DNA from: Leptolyngbya subtilissima AS-A7
Lineage (GTDB): Bacteria > Cyanobacteriota > Cyanobacteriia > Phormidesmidales > Phormidesmidaceae
Direction of reading: 5' to 3'
DNA length: 64,000 nt
Assembly (NCBI RefSeq): GCF_039962255.1
Contig: NZ_JAMPKY010000008.1
Coordinates: 1 to 64,000 of the forward strand
Below, piece after piece: positions 18,132 to 25,809 of the stretch (position 1 is the first letter of the stretch; every line of letters begins with the position of its first letter). Below the pieces are notes generated by a model, which did not search any database, was not told where the DNA came from, and worked only from the letters and a program-made list of their open reading frames with translations. A program made the translations under genes and the position numbers.

Positions 18132-20753
18132 TCACTTTGCTTTCGCCTCCAAGGTTTCTAGGCGACTTTTGAGGTCCTGGTTAGACTTTTTCAGGTCGTC
18201 GAGCTCTTGGCGCAGTTTTTCCACCGCTTTGTCTTTGCCGATCGCTTTCTGAACATCCTGCACAGCTTCCTGGGCACGGCGACGCACCCGGCCATCGGGG
18301 GTGTGCTCGGCCAGGTTTTGCAGAATGCCCATCGATCGCCCAGTTTCAATGCCGCTCAAGCCCGATACCGCAGACACTTGGGTGAGAAAGAATGGTTCGC
18401 TGGCAATAGTTTCTAGTCGATCCAGAATGCGCTCTACGTTGGGTTTGCTCTGGCCTTTAGAGATCGCCCCGAGAGAGCGAATTGCAGCTAGTCGTAAGGC
18501 TTGGGGGGTGCCGGGTTCGGTGTATTTGAGCAACAGATCCAGCGCTTCTTCGGAGGATTTGAACTGGCTGAGGGCGGCGATCGCCCCCGATCTCACCGTC
18601 TCATTCCACCCCTGGCGCTCTTTGAGAATGGTGTCTAGCAGCTTGAGGGTTTTCTTATCTTTAGTTTTGCCCTCCAGATCAGCCGCACCAACTTTGCCAA
18701 GGGAGCGAATGGCGGCGGCTTCAACGTAATAGCTGAGGTCGCCTTTTTCCGCGATCGCCTTCAATGCCTTGAAGCTATCAGCAGTTTTAATGTCGCCGAG
18801 GGCTTCCACCACGGCTCGGCGCACACGGGCTTCAGGGTCTTGCAATCCTTTTAACAGGCCCTCGACGGCTTGGTCGAGCTTTACGGAGGCAAGCTGTTCA
18901 GCCACTTCGGCGCGAACGCCCCAGAAGGGTTCGTCGGTGAGGGCGGCGCTCAAGGCGGTAACGGCTTCAAGGTTGCCTTTTTTAGCCAAGGCGATCGCCG
19001 CCTCAATCCGCGATAGGGGGTCGGGGTCATGCTTGAGCTGCGCCTTGAGTTCTGCCACCGGATACTCCAGCTCTACGGTCTTGAGGTAGTGGTTGCCGAT
19101 GTCAAAGCTAATAAAGTCGGGCTTTTTGTCGAGGGGGAAGAACAGCGCCTGCTCCCGCTCGTGGATGCGCACGGTGAACGGCTTGACCTCAACTTTGGCA
19201 GACTTCCCTTTGCCCAAAAACCCGAAGCCGATAGGAATTTTCAGATCGAACAAGCCGCTGGTGCTGCTGGTATCGCCGTCTTTGGCCTGGGTTTGGGTGA
19301 TGGTGATTTTGGCCAGGTTGCTGTCGCCATCCCAGCTGTAGGCTACTTTGTAGTCGGGGTGACCACCGCGCAGCACGTACTGATCGAACAGGGGACGCAG
19401 GTTGCGGCCGGTGGCTTTGTCGATCGCTCGCAGCAGGTCGATGGTTTCCACTGTCTGGTGGGCGTTGTTCTGCACAAAGGTGTGGATTGCCTTCCAGAAC
19501 AGGGTATCGCTCAGCTCGGCGCGAATCATGTGGTAGACGCAGGCCCCTTTCTCATAAATGTGGCGGTCATACAGCTCGATCGCCTCCCGATAGACATGGG
19601 TAACCATGGGGCGGCGGTAGCGGCTCTTGTCTTCGCTCAGATAGCTGCGGGCCTCGCCCAGGCGGTAGTAGGCGGCATCGTCGGGGCCATATTCCTGCTC
19701 GGTCCACATTACTTCGGAGTAGGTGGCCATGCCCTCTTTGACCCAGGCATGGCTCCAGTGGTTGATTACCAGCAGATCGCCAAACCACTGGTGGGCCAAC
19801 TCATGGACGACCAGGGATTCAGAGTTGCGATTGTCGATCGCAGCGCGTTCATCCAGCAGGCAGCGATCGGTGAGAATGGTCACCGACGTGTTTTCCATGC
19901 CGCCAAAGATGAAGTCGGCGGCGCACACCTGGGCGTACTTGGGGAAGGCGTAGCGGTAGCCGTACTTTTCGCTTAAGAATTCCACCATGCGGGGCGTTTT
20001 GCCCATGGTGATTTGGCCCTGGTCTTTGCGGCCCTTCTCGACGTAGTAGGTGACCGGAATATCTTGCCACTGGTCTTGAATGACATCGAACTCGCCTACG
20101 GCCAAGGCCATCAGGTAGGTGGGATGCACCTGCTGCTGGTGCCAGTGGTAAATCTTGTGGTCACCATCTTCGGTCGTGCTCACCAGTTCGCCATTGGAAA
20201 CGACCTGGTAGGCGGCGGGGACTCGCACTTTAATCTCTGAGGTCGAGAGCATGCCCGGATAGTCGAAGCAGGGAAACCAGAAGCGCGAGTCCTCGTCTTC
20301 GCCTTGGGTCCACACCTGCACGGGTTTGTCGGGGTAGTGCCGGTCAGGACCAATGAAATAGATGCCGCGCTCGGGCTGAGTGAGGCGGTAGGCGATCGCT
20401 ACCGTAAAGCTTTCCCCGGCGATCGTGGGTTTCTTGAGCCGCACTATTAACTGTTCGCCATCGTAGTCAAAATCTTGCTTGGCGCTGCCCACCTTTACCG
20501 ATTCGATCTGCTGATTCACTGCATCCAGTGTCAAACTGTCGACGCCGTCGCGCACGGGGTTGATGCGAATTTTGCAGGTGCCTGCGCAGACCTTTTGCTC
20601 CAGGTCGAGGCTGAGGTCTAGGGCAATATGCTCGACCTGACCAGGGCGATCGGGGTTGTAGTGGGGTTTGGCCCCCGGCATTTCAAACGATTTGTAGCCG
20701 TTGTTGTCGGTCTGCAAGCTTTCGATCTGAAACGTGCGGCGGGCGGTTGACAT
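18132..20753 (-). CDS. M1 family zinc aminopeptidase with HEAT repeats
   Basis: This 873-residue metallopeptidase removes N-terminal residues from peptides. The exopeptidase motif GGMEN is at 284-288, and the zinc site is HELAH (317-321) with Glu340 exactly 18 residues later in WVKEGMATYSE. After the catalytic half, residues ~570-830 form HEAT-like helical repeats (DPLSRIEAAIALAKKGNLEA; DPEARVRRAVVEALGDI). The last ~28 residues (KLRQELDDLKKSNQDLKSRL) are a coiled coil. There is no signal peptide, so it is probably cytosolic. Confidence 0.94.
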   Translation of the reverse strand: MSTARRTFQIESLQTDNNGYKSFEMPGAKPHYNPDRPGQVEHIALDLSLDLEQKVCAGTCKIRINPVRDGVDSLTLDAVNQQIESVKVGSAKQDFDYDGEQLIVRLKKPTIAGESFTVAIAYRLTQPERGIYFIGPDRHYPDKPVQVWTQGEDEDSRFWFPCFDYPGMLSTSEIKVRVPAAYQVVSNGELVSTTEDGDHKIYHWHQQQVHPTYLMALAVGEFDVIQDQWQDIPVTYYVEKGRKDQGQITMGKTPRMVEFLSEKYGYRYAFPKYAQVCAADFIFGGMENTSVTILTDRCLLDERAAIDNRNSESLVVHELAHQWFGDLLVINHWSHAWVKEGMATYSEVMWTEQEYGPDDAAYYRLGEARSYLSEDKSRYRRPMVTHVYREAIELYDRHIYEKGACVYHMIRAELSDTLFWKAIHTFVQNNAHQTVETIDLLRAIDKATGRNLRPLFDQYVLRGGHPDYKVAYSWDGDSNLAKITITQTQAKDGDTSSTSGLFDLKIPIGFGFLGKGKSAKVEVKPFTVRIHEREQALFFPLDKKPDFISFDIGNHYLKTVELEYPVAELKAQLKHDPDPLSRIEAAIALAKKGNLEAVTALSAALTDEPFWGVRAEVAEQLASVKLDQAVEGLLKGLQDPEARVRRAVVEALGDIKTADSFKALKAIAEKGDLSYYVEAAAIRSLGKVGAADLEGKTKDKKTLKLLDTILKERQGWNETVRSGAIAALSQFKSSEEALDLLLKYTEPGTPQALRLAAIRSLGAISKGQSKPNVERILDRLETIASEPFFLTQVSAVSGLSGIETGRSMGILQNLAEHTPDGRVRRRAQEAVQDVQKAIGKDKAVEKLRQELDDLKKSNQDLKSRLETLEAKAK

Positions 20754-20890
20754 GGGCGCAATAAACCTTTTGGTGACGTTAAAGCTTCAGGGCCAAGGCA
20801 CCGTGCTACCGAGCTGCACACACCTTGGGCCAAACAGTCTAACCCTGACTGGCATAAAGCCATCCTACTCTGAAACGTCTAAAACGTAGT

Positions 20891-20920
20891 CAGATTGACA
20901 TTGCTTAAGCAATGTCAATC
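20891..20920. repeat. Perfect 30-bp palindrome
   Basis: AGATTGACATTGC, the centre TTAA, and the exact complement GCAATGTCAATCT make a perfect 30-bp palindrome. Outside it, GTAG (20885-20888) and CTAC (20919-20922) add imperfect outer pairing. It lies in the upstream region of the aminopeptidase gene. It resembles a short mobile or REP-like element rather than a regulator site, but no second copy is in the window. Confidence 0.7.
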
Positions 20921-20945
20921 TACGAGCAGCAGTTAGGTAAGGGAC

Positions 20946-21155
20946 GAGACATTTAACCCGAAACGTCAAGCGTTTGCTCCAAGCATTGAGTAATTTACTC
21001 GGAACGTTGAGTCTTTTGCTCTCAGAGCCGAGTAATTTTCTCGGAACACCGAGCAATTCACTCTAGCTTCTGAGTAATTTTCTCTAAACGTTGACTGATT
21101 CACTCTGGGTCTCAAGTAATTTGCTCGAAACGCCGTGTTTTTGATCCAACGTTCG
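20946..21155. repeat. Ten-unit tandem array of 21-bp repeats
   Basis: Degenerate units recur at exact 21-bp steps from 20946 (for example 20988, 21009, 21030, 21051, 21072, 21093, 21114, 21135). The consensus is close to GAGTAATTTTCTCGGAACGT plus one base. Most units keep GAG-N7-CTC, so each can form a small hairpin. The plus strand has stop codons (GAG TAA), while the minus strand is open as a heptapeptide repeat alternating STFRENY and SEARVNC types. No convincing start codon or ribosome site supports a protein. Confidence 0.8.
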
Positions 21156-21224
21156 AGCTGCTGACTGCGATCGCCAGTGCACAACCGCTCATCTCACAAA
21201 GCCCTGTTTCGAGACCGATATTGT

Positions 21225-21253
21225 GTAGGGGCATTGCACTGCAATGCCCCTAC
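21225..21253. repeat. REP-like palindrome, 14-bp perfect arms
   Basis: GTAGGGGCATTGCA and its exact complement TGCAATGCCCCTAC are separated by one base. A near-identical copy with one mismatch is at 26812-26840, and the outer bases match the hairpin at 7355. This is a dispersed intergenic palindrome family. Confidence 0.8.
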
Positions 21254-21528
21254 CGCTGAGTCGATCAGCCGTTCGACACAGAAGATGGCTCTGCCCAAAG
21301 TGGGATTTATGTCATGAATCGCCATCACCGCTGACAAAGTTTCTTACTATCAAAGAGCAAGCCCAGAAGAGTAAAAACTTAAATCAAAAACCTCGATCTA
21401 AGCAGCGCTGTAGGTTGTGTTTTAGCAATAGCCCAACGCGCCATCGGGGTTGGTTTTAGTATGTCAAGCTGCTTTGCAAAAGCAGCCTACGATCGACCTC
21501 GTTACAGTACTGTTTGGACTCCAAAACC

Positions 21529-21918
21529 ATGCCTACCTTAAATTCTCAACAAGAAAAAACGCTGACAGCTTTTATCACCGCCCTGGGTCAGCAAGACGAC
21601 GCATTGCCAGAGGGATTGCAAAAACAAATTCACGCCATTGGTCAAAATCTTGAGGCTCGCATTTTAGAACTGCCTACGATCGCGGCCAGCTTGCCGCATT
21701 TAAACCAGGCCTACCAAACGGCTCTGTCTGATACCCAAGCCGACGCACCGGCTGCCACCTTTGCGTCTAGCACCAGTCAATCTGACAGCGACAAACGGTT
21801 CGATCGCGCCGTTGACATTCTCACCGCTGATGACCCCGTTCAGGCGGCCAAGCGCAGTCGCACCCCGCTGGGACAGATTGCCTCAAATCCGCTGAAGCGG
21901 CTCTTTGGCAGAGGCTAA
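21529..21918 (+). CDS. Hypothetical protein, 129 aa
   Basis: I do not recognise this protein. The ATG at 21529 gives MPTLNSQQEKTLTAFITALG; a TTG 15 bases upstream is also in frame. The first half is predicted alpha-helical, the middle (DTQADAPAATFASSTSQSDSD) is a low-complexity linker, and the C-terminus ends in a basic stretch (NPLKRLFGRG). It has no membrane segment. Codon use resembles its neighbours, so it is probably a native cyanobacterial gene. Confidence 0.65.
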   Translation: MPTLNSQQEKTLTAFITALGQQDDALPEGLQKQIHAIGQNLEARILELPTIAASLPHLNQAYQTALSDTQADAPAATFASSTSQSDSDKRFDRAVDILTADDPVQAAKRSRTPLGQIASNPLKRLFGRG

Positions 21919-21988
21919 ATCTGTTGGCACGCTGCCCCACGATTGCCGGTCCCCAGCGATAGACTCAAACTATTGATGGGTAATCACC

Positions 21989-22861
21989 ATGGCTCACCTC
22001 ACCGCCCGCCGCCCCCAAAACGTAGAGGGCGATCTCTACGTCGATAGTTCCTGCATTGACTGCGACACCTGCCGCTGGATGGCCCCCGATGTGTTTACCC
22101 GCGAGGCTGGACAGTCGGCGGTAGTGCATCAGCCCGAGACAGCGGCAGAACGGTTGGCTGCTTTGCAAGCCGTTCTGGCCTGCCCCACGGCCTCCATCGG
22201 CACCGTTGCCCCACCCAAAGATATGAAGGCGGCGCAGGCCAGCTTTCCCATCCCCGTCACCGAAAACGTTTACCACTGCGGCTACCACTCCGAAAAGTCC
22301 TACGGGGCGGCCAGCTATCTTATTCAGCGGCTTGAGGGCAACGTGTTGGTCGATTCGCCCCGCTTTGCCGCGCCCCTGGTGAAGCAGCTCGAAGCTTTGG
22401 GCGGCGTGCGCTACCTCTACCTCACCCACCAGGATGATGTGGCCGACCACCAGCAGTTTCATGAGCGGTTTGGCTGCGATCGCATTCTCCATGCCGACGA
22501 TGTCAGCTCCAGCACCACATCAGTAGAGATTCAGCTTCAAGGCACTGACCCGGTAGAGCTAGCGCCCGACCTGACGGTTATTCCAGTGCCGGGGCACACC
22601 AAGGGGCATACGGTGCTCCTGTACGACAACCGGGTTTTGTTTACTGGCGATCACCTGGCTTGGTCTGTGCGGCTCCATCAGCTCCACGCCTTTCGCTCTG
22701 TCTGCTGGTATTCCTGGCCTGAGCAAATCAAGTCGATGGAAAGGCTGGCCGCCTACGACTTTGAGTGGGTGCTGCCCGGCCACGGTCGCCGCCACCACGC
22801 CGACAAAGCCACCATGCGCCAGCACATGCAAAAGTGCCTCGACTGGATGAAGGCGCAGTAG
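21989..22861 (+). CDS. Ferredoxin-metallo-beta-lactamase fusion protein
   Basis: This 290-residue protein joins two modules. Residues ~12-70 form a single-cluster ferredoxin: Cys22-x2-Cys25-x2-Cys28 and Cys65 (LACPTAS) could hold one [4Fe-4S]. Residues ~90-290 are an MBL hydrolase: THQDDVADH (the usual HxHxDH region, altered), the PGHTKGH loop, FTGDHL and LPGHGRRHH. MBL proteins of this branch are hydrolases or redox enzymes; the attached ferredoxin suggests electron transfer to the metal site. The substrate is unknown. It is a single gene, transcribed like its upstream neighbour. Confidence 0.85.
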   Translation: MAHLTARRPQNVEGDLYVDSSCIDCDTCRWMAPDVFTREAGQSAVVHQPETAAERLAALQAVLACPTASIGTVAPPKDMKAAQASFPIPVTENVYHCGYHSEKSYGAASYLIQRLEGNVLVDSPRFAAPLVKQLEALGGVRYLYLTHQDDVADHQQFHERFGCDRILHADDVSSSTTSVEIQLQGTDPVELAPDLTVIPVPGHTKGHTVLLYDNRVLFTGDHLAWSVRLHQLHAFRSVCWYSWPEQIKSMERLAAYDFEWVLPGHGRRHHADKATMRQHMQKCLDWMKAQ

Positions 22862-22931
22862 GGTTGGGGGTGCCGTAGGGAGAAAAGAGCCGACCGCGAT
22901 CGCAGTCTCAGTAAATCGCAAAGTCCCTGAT

Positions 22932-22972
22932 AGCCCTCTCCCCCAGCCCCTCTCCCAGGAAGGCGAGGGGAG
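22932..22972. repeat. CT-rich dispersed repeat
   Basis: The segment AGCCCTCTCCCCCAGCCCCT and following TCTCCCAGGAAGGCGAGGGG can fold back on itself. A related sequence (ATCCCTCTACCCAGTTGGGA) is at about 11709-11730. Such CT-rich intergenic repeats are common in cyanobacteria. The function is unknown. Confidence 0.4.
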
Positions 22973-23056
22973 TTGGATAGCCTTTCGAAGTTCCTCTCTC
23001 GGTTTGGGAGATGGCTAAAGCTCGTCATGAGAGATTGTTTTCAATCTACTGAGTCT

Positions 23057-23548
23057 CTATAGATCGAAGACGTAGCGCACTGCTCCAGAGTCTGGATCGT
23101 TGGTGACGTCGGCGTAGCCGCAGCGCAGCGCCTCATGAATTAGGGCGTCTACGCGATCGGTGCTCAGGCCGGTGTGGAGCGCTACCTGTGCCTTTGAAAG
23201 CTTGCCTCCGTTGGCGTAGGCTACTCTTAGCAGCTGCTGCATCGAGTCAGTTTGAAGCTGGGCAACGCCCTGGGCCGCAACCAAGTTTCGCTCCATCGGC
23301 ACTGGCATTACTAGACCTTCTTCGCCCCACTCGGTTAAATATTGTCGCCGCAGTTGATCGTTGCGGTTTTTGACCATACCAGGCACCAGCACCAGATCGA
23401 TGAGTTGGCCCATGCCAAACAAGCCAAAGGTACACAGGTAGACGATTCCCAATACAATCTGCCCGGTATAAAACCGATGTAACCCGCAGATACCGAAGAA
23501 ACCCAATGTCCAGAGCATGTAGGCTGTTTCAGTTTTTGCTCGTGCCAT
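23057..23548 (-). CDS. TM2 domain membrane protein
   Basis: This 163-residue protein begins with a TM2 domain: two membrane helices joined by the GLHRFYTGQ turn (AYMLWTLGFFGICGLHRFYTG, then LGIVYLCTFGLFGMGQLIDL). The remaining ~100 residues are cytosolic and look like a winged-helix (LSKAQVALHTGLSTDRVDAL). The ATG at 23548 (MARAKTET) is the natural start; an in-frame start 36 bases upstream adds no recognisable sequence. Linking a membrane anchor to a DNA-binding-like fold hints at a regulatory role, which is inference. Confidence 0.8.
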   Translation of the reverse strand: MARAKTETAYMLWTLGFFGICGLHRFYTGQIVLGIVYLCTFGLFGMGQLIDLVLVPGMVKNRNDQLRRQYLTEWGEEGLVMPVPMERNLVAAQGVAQLQTDSMQQLLRVAYANGGKLSKAQVALHTGLSTDRVDALIHEALRCGYADVTNDPDSGAVRYVFDL

Positions 23549-23695
23549 GGTGTGTCTCGAAAAGACCAATTGTGGGGGCAGCAAACCTGAGATTGGCTCG
23601 CAGCAGTTACCTAGAGCCCATTATAAACAGCCGATTTTTGAGAGTGCTGCCCCTGTAACCGTCCCGTAATACCGTTGCTCTCGGTCAACAGCACT

Positions 23696-24380
23696 GTAGG
23701 GTGGGCACTGCCCACCTTCCCACCCCGTTATCACCAACCCATCGGGAACACTACCTTAGAGCCTTTTCCCCTACCCCAAATGCCCGATTATCGACGCGCC
23801 TATACTCCCGGCGGGGCAATCTTTCTCACTCTGGTCACCTTCAACTGCAGACCAGTCTTTGCAGAAGCCGATAACGTAAAACACCTGCGCCAGGCAGCAG
23901 CCGCTGTTAAAGCTGAAATACCCTTCGATATTACAGCCGCCGTTGTGCTTCCTGACCACATTCATTTTGTGTGGACCTTGCCCCAAGGCGATGATGATTA
24001 CTCAAAGCGAGTCGGACGGCTAAAGGTGTTGTTTACGCGATCGCTGAAGGGAAGTTATGCGCTACCACAGGATGTTTGTATTTCTCGTCAACGGCGACGG
24101 GAAAGCGATGTATGGCAACGACGATTTTGGGAGCACACCATTCGCGATGAGGCTGATTGGGCAGGGCACATCAATTATTTGCATTACAACCCGGTGAAGC
24201 ATGGGTTGGTAAAGTGCCCCCATCAGTGGGAGTTTTCAAGTTTTCGGCGGTTTGTTAGGAATGGGTTTTATGGAGAGGATTGGGGATGCACGTGCGGAGG
24301 GAAGGAGGCCGCGTTTAAGTTTGAGGGGGAGGAGTTGGTGGTGAGTGAATAGATGGGGTGGTGGGCAGTACCTACTCTAC
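23696..24380 (+). mobile_element. RAYT transposase element bounded by REP-like palindromes
   Basis: The left boundary is a REP-like palindrome, GTAGGGTGGGCACTGCCCAC plus C, with 8-bp arms around one central base. The right boundary (24359-24380, GGTGGGCAGTACCTACTCTA) is the inverted counterpart with a few changes. Between them is one transposase gene. Full length is about 685 bp. A shorter copy with the same ends lies at 25379-25673. Confidence 0.75.
23780..24352 (+). CDS. REP-associated tyrosine transposase (IS200-like, Y1 family)
   Basis: This is a 190-residue HUH-type single-strand transposase of the RAYT group, which moves or spreads REP palindromes. The HUH metal site is DHIHFVWTLP. The conserved C-terminal block DWAGHINYLHYNPVKHGLV carries the catalytic tyrosine region. 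I use the ATG at 23780 (MPDYRRAYTPGGAIFLTLVTF), the typical family start, not the upstream in-frame start that would read through the repeat. It looks intact. Its flanking palindromes are the expected substrate. Confidence 0.92.
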   Translation: MPDYRRAYTPGGAIFLTLVTFNCRPVFAEADNVKHLRQAAAAVKAEIPFDITAAVVLPDHIHFVWTLPQGDDDYSKRVGRLKVLFTRSLKGSYALPQDVCISRQRRRESDVWQRRFWEHTIRDEADWAGHINYLHYNPVKHGLVKCPHQWEFSSFRRFVRNGFYGEDWGCTCGGKEAAFKFEGEELVVSE

Positions 24381-24451
24381 TCGGCTAGAAATAGAAACAT
24401 TAGCTAAAATTCAGTGAGCAATAAGGCTACAACAGTATAAGGCCGGAAACA

Positions 24452-25360
24452 ATGATGGAAAACTCAAGTGCATTGCAAAGGCTCACTCTAATACTGGAAG
24501 AAGCAGTAGAAGAATGCAAAAGGGACGCACCAATGGGTCCGCTCTTATTGAAAGTCATGGGATATGATCAAAATGAATCTAATAAACTTTCTCTATTTTT
24601 CACGTTACTTGATTCAGCAGAAAGAGAGGCAGAAAAGCTAAAAAACATAAGAAAAAAGGAAGATTTTTTAGAAGTTCTAAAAGATATAAAGACTGTTTTC
24701 ATAAACAATCATGCTTGGGCAGATAATTGTAGCGTATTTGCAAGCCATCTGAGGAATAAAAACTCCCTGATCGTGCTCAATTCATTGGTTTCCTTTCATT
24801 CAGATCAATATCCTAACCTAAAAATAGAAAAAGAATACTTAGATAGTTTCAAATCAATATTTGAAAATCTTCAAAAAGAAGTTGGAAGCTCAGATCTGTC
24901 ACGAGAGTTAAGAGATTTTATCTTAGATAAAATTAAAGAAGTATTGACAACAATCGAAAGATATAACACAGACGGAACTGAAGGACTAGAGAGAACAGCA
25001 AAGGACTTTATAGGCGATTGGATAATTATTGAGAACAAAATCAGCCAAGAAGACAGAAGAAAACCGATTGTTGAAAGGGTTAAAACCCATTTTGGAACCT
25101 TGAACGCATATATCGGATTAAATCTTCTTGTTCTGATAGGGTTAGTGCCTGATATATACAATTTCTGGGTACCTTCAATTGATGATTGGAAATCTACTCA
25201 AGAGAGTATTGAGTTAAAGAGCATCAATCAGCCAATGACAATACAAGAAATTTTAGAAGAAGCATCAGCACAGTTTGCTCTAAAAGAAATGAAAGCGATA
25301 GAGGGAAAAGAAGAACCTAAAAGATTACTACCTGCTTTGGAAGAAGAAAAAGCTAACTAA
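24452..25360 (+). CDS. AT-rich orphan protein with one predicted membrane segment
   Basis: I do not recognise this 302-residue protein. Its base composition is far more AT-rich than its neighbours (many AAA, GAA, ATA and TTA codons), which signals horizontal transfer. Residues 1-210 are charged and helical, with a Lys/Glu-rich region (SAEREAEKLKNIRKKEDFLE). Residues ~213-237 (AYIGLNLLVLIGLVPDIYNF) form one membrane helix, followed by a ~65-residue Glu/Lys-rich tail. It is bracketed by an intact RAYT element and its deleted copy. Cargo, defence and toxin-like roles are all possible; none is shown. Confidence 0.8.
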   Translation: MMENSSALQRLTLILEEAVEECKRDAPMGPLLLKVMGYDQNESNKLSLFFTLLDSAEREAEKLKNIRKKEDFLEVLKDIKTVFINNHAWADNCSVFASHLRNKNSLIVLNSLVSFHSDQYPNLKIEKEYLDSFKSIFENLQKEVGSSDLSRELRDFILDKIKEVLTTIERYNTDGTEGLERTAKDFIGDWIIIENKISQEDRRKPIVERVKTHFGTLNAYIGLNLLVLIGLVPDIYNFWVPSIDDWKSTQESIELKSINQPMTIQEILEEASAQFALKEMKAIEGKEEPKRLLPALEEEKAN

Positions 25361-25378
25361 TTTTTTCAGAAAGTAATT

Positions 25379-25673
25379 GTAGGGTGGGCACTGCCCACCT
25401 TCTCAACCAGTTATCACCAGCTAATCGAGAACACTAACTTAGAGTGTCTTCCAAAGTTCCCAAATGCCCGATTATAGATGCGCCTGCATTCCTGGTAGGG
25501 CAATCTTTCTCACCCTAGCTACCTTCAACCGCAGACCCATCTTTGCAGAACCCGACAACGTAAAACGCCTACGTCAGGCTGTAAACGCTGTTGAAACTGA
25601 GGTGCCCTTGAGTTTAAGAGGAAGGAGGTGGTGGTGGGTGAATTGATGGGGTGGTGGGCAGTGCCCACCCTAC
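25379..25673 (+). mobile_element. Internally deleted copy of the RAYT element (MITE-like)
   Basis: The left end GTAGGGTGGGCACTGCCCAC and the right end GGTGGGCAGTGCCCACCCTA are both well preserved. The inside is the first ~180 bp of the RAYT element joined to its last ~60 bp; about 390 bp are missing. At 295 bp with intact ends and no transposase, it fits a non-autonomous derivative that the neighbouring RAYT could act on. Confidence 0.8.
25464..25646 (+). pseudogene. RAYT transposase remnant
   Basis: The first ~50 codons (MPDYRCACIPGRAIFLTLAT) match the transposase start at 23780. After ETEVP the frame jumps to sequence from the extreme 3' end of the gene (the GGAAGGAGG...GGGTGAA region), shifted out of frame. 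The HUH and tyrosine motifs are lost, so no active enzyme can be made. Confidence 0.85.
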
Positions 25674-25677
25674 TTGG

Positions 25678-25788
25678 CTACTTGACGCCAAACAGGGCAA
25701 TCGTCCCAGTGATCGCGCCATTATTCATATACTCCAGCGTTGTGTTGGCGAAGCCTCCCGGAACAGGAATCGCCGCCGTGCCGGTCAT
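25678..25788 (-). other. Possible truncated gene end, 36 codons
   Basis: The minus strand reads MTGTAAIPVPGGFANTTLEY then MNNGAITGTIALFGVK and a stop, with normal host-like codon use. A stop codon precedes the ATG directly. It ends only 4 bases from the right end of the deleted RAYT element, so it may be the tail of an older gene interrupted during rearrangement. A chance frame is possible. Confidence 0.3.
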
Positions 25789-25809
25789 TCAGTTGTGAAC
25801 CAAGCCGCT

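Noticed and set aside
19029..19976. A 315-codon open frame on the plus strand inside the aminopeptidase gene
   Set aside because: It is antisense to a clearly coding, motif-complete gene. High GC keeps the opposite strand open. No ribosome site or homology is seen.
20946..21155. A real gene on the minus strand encoding heptapeptide repeats
   Set aside because: Only TTG-type or internal starts are available, there is no ribosome site, and the repeats decay freely, so I list it as a DNA repeat.
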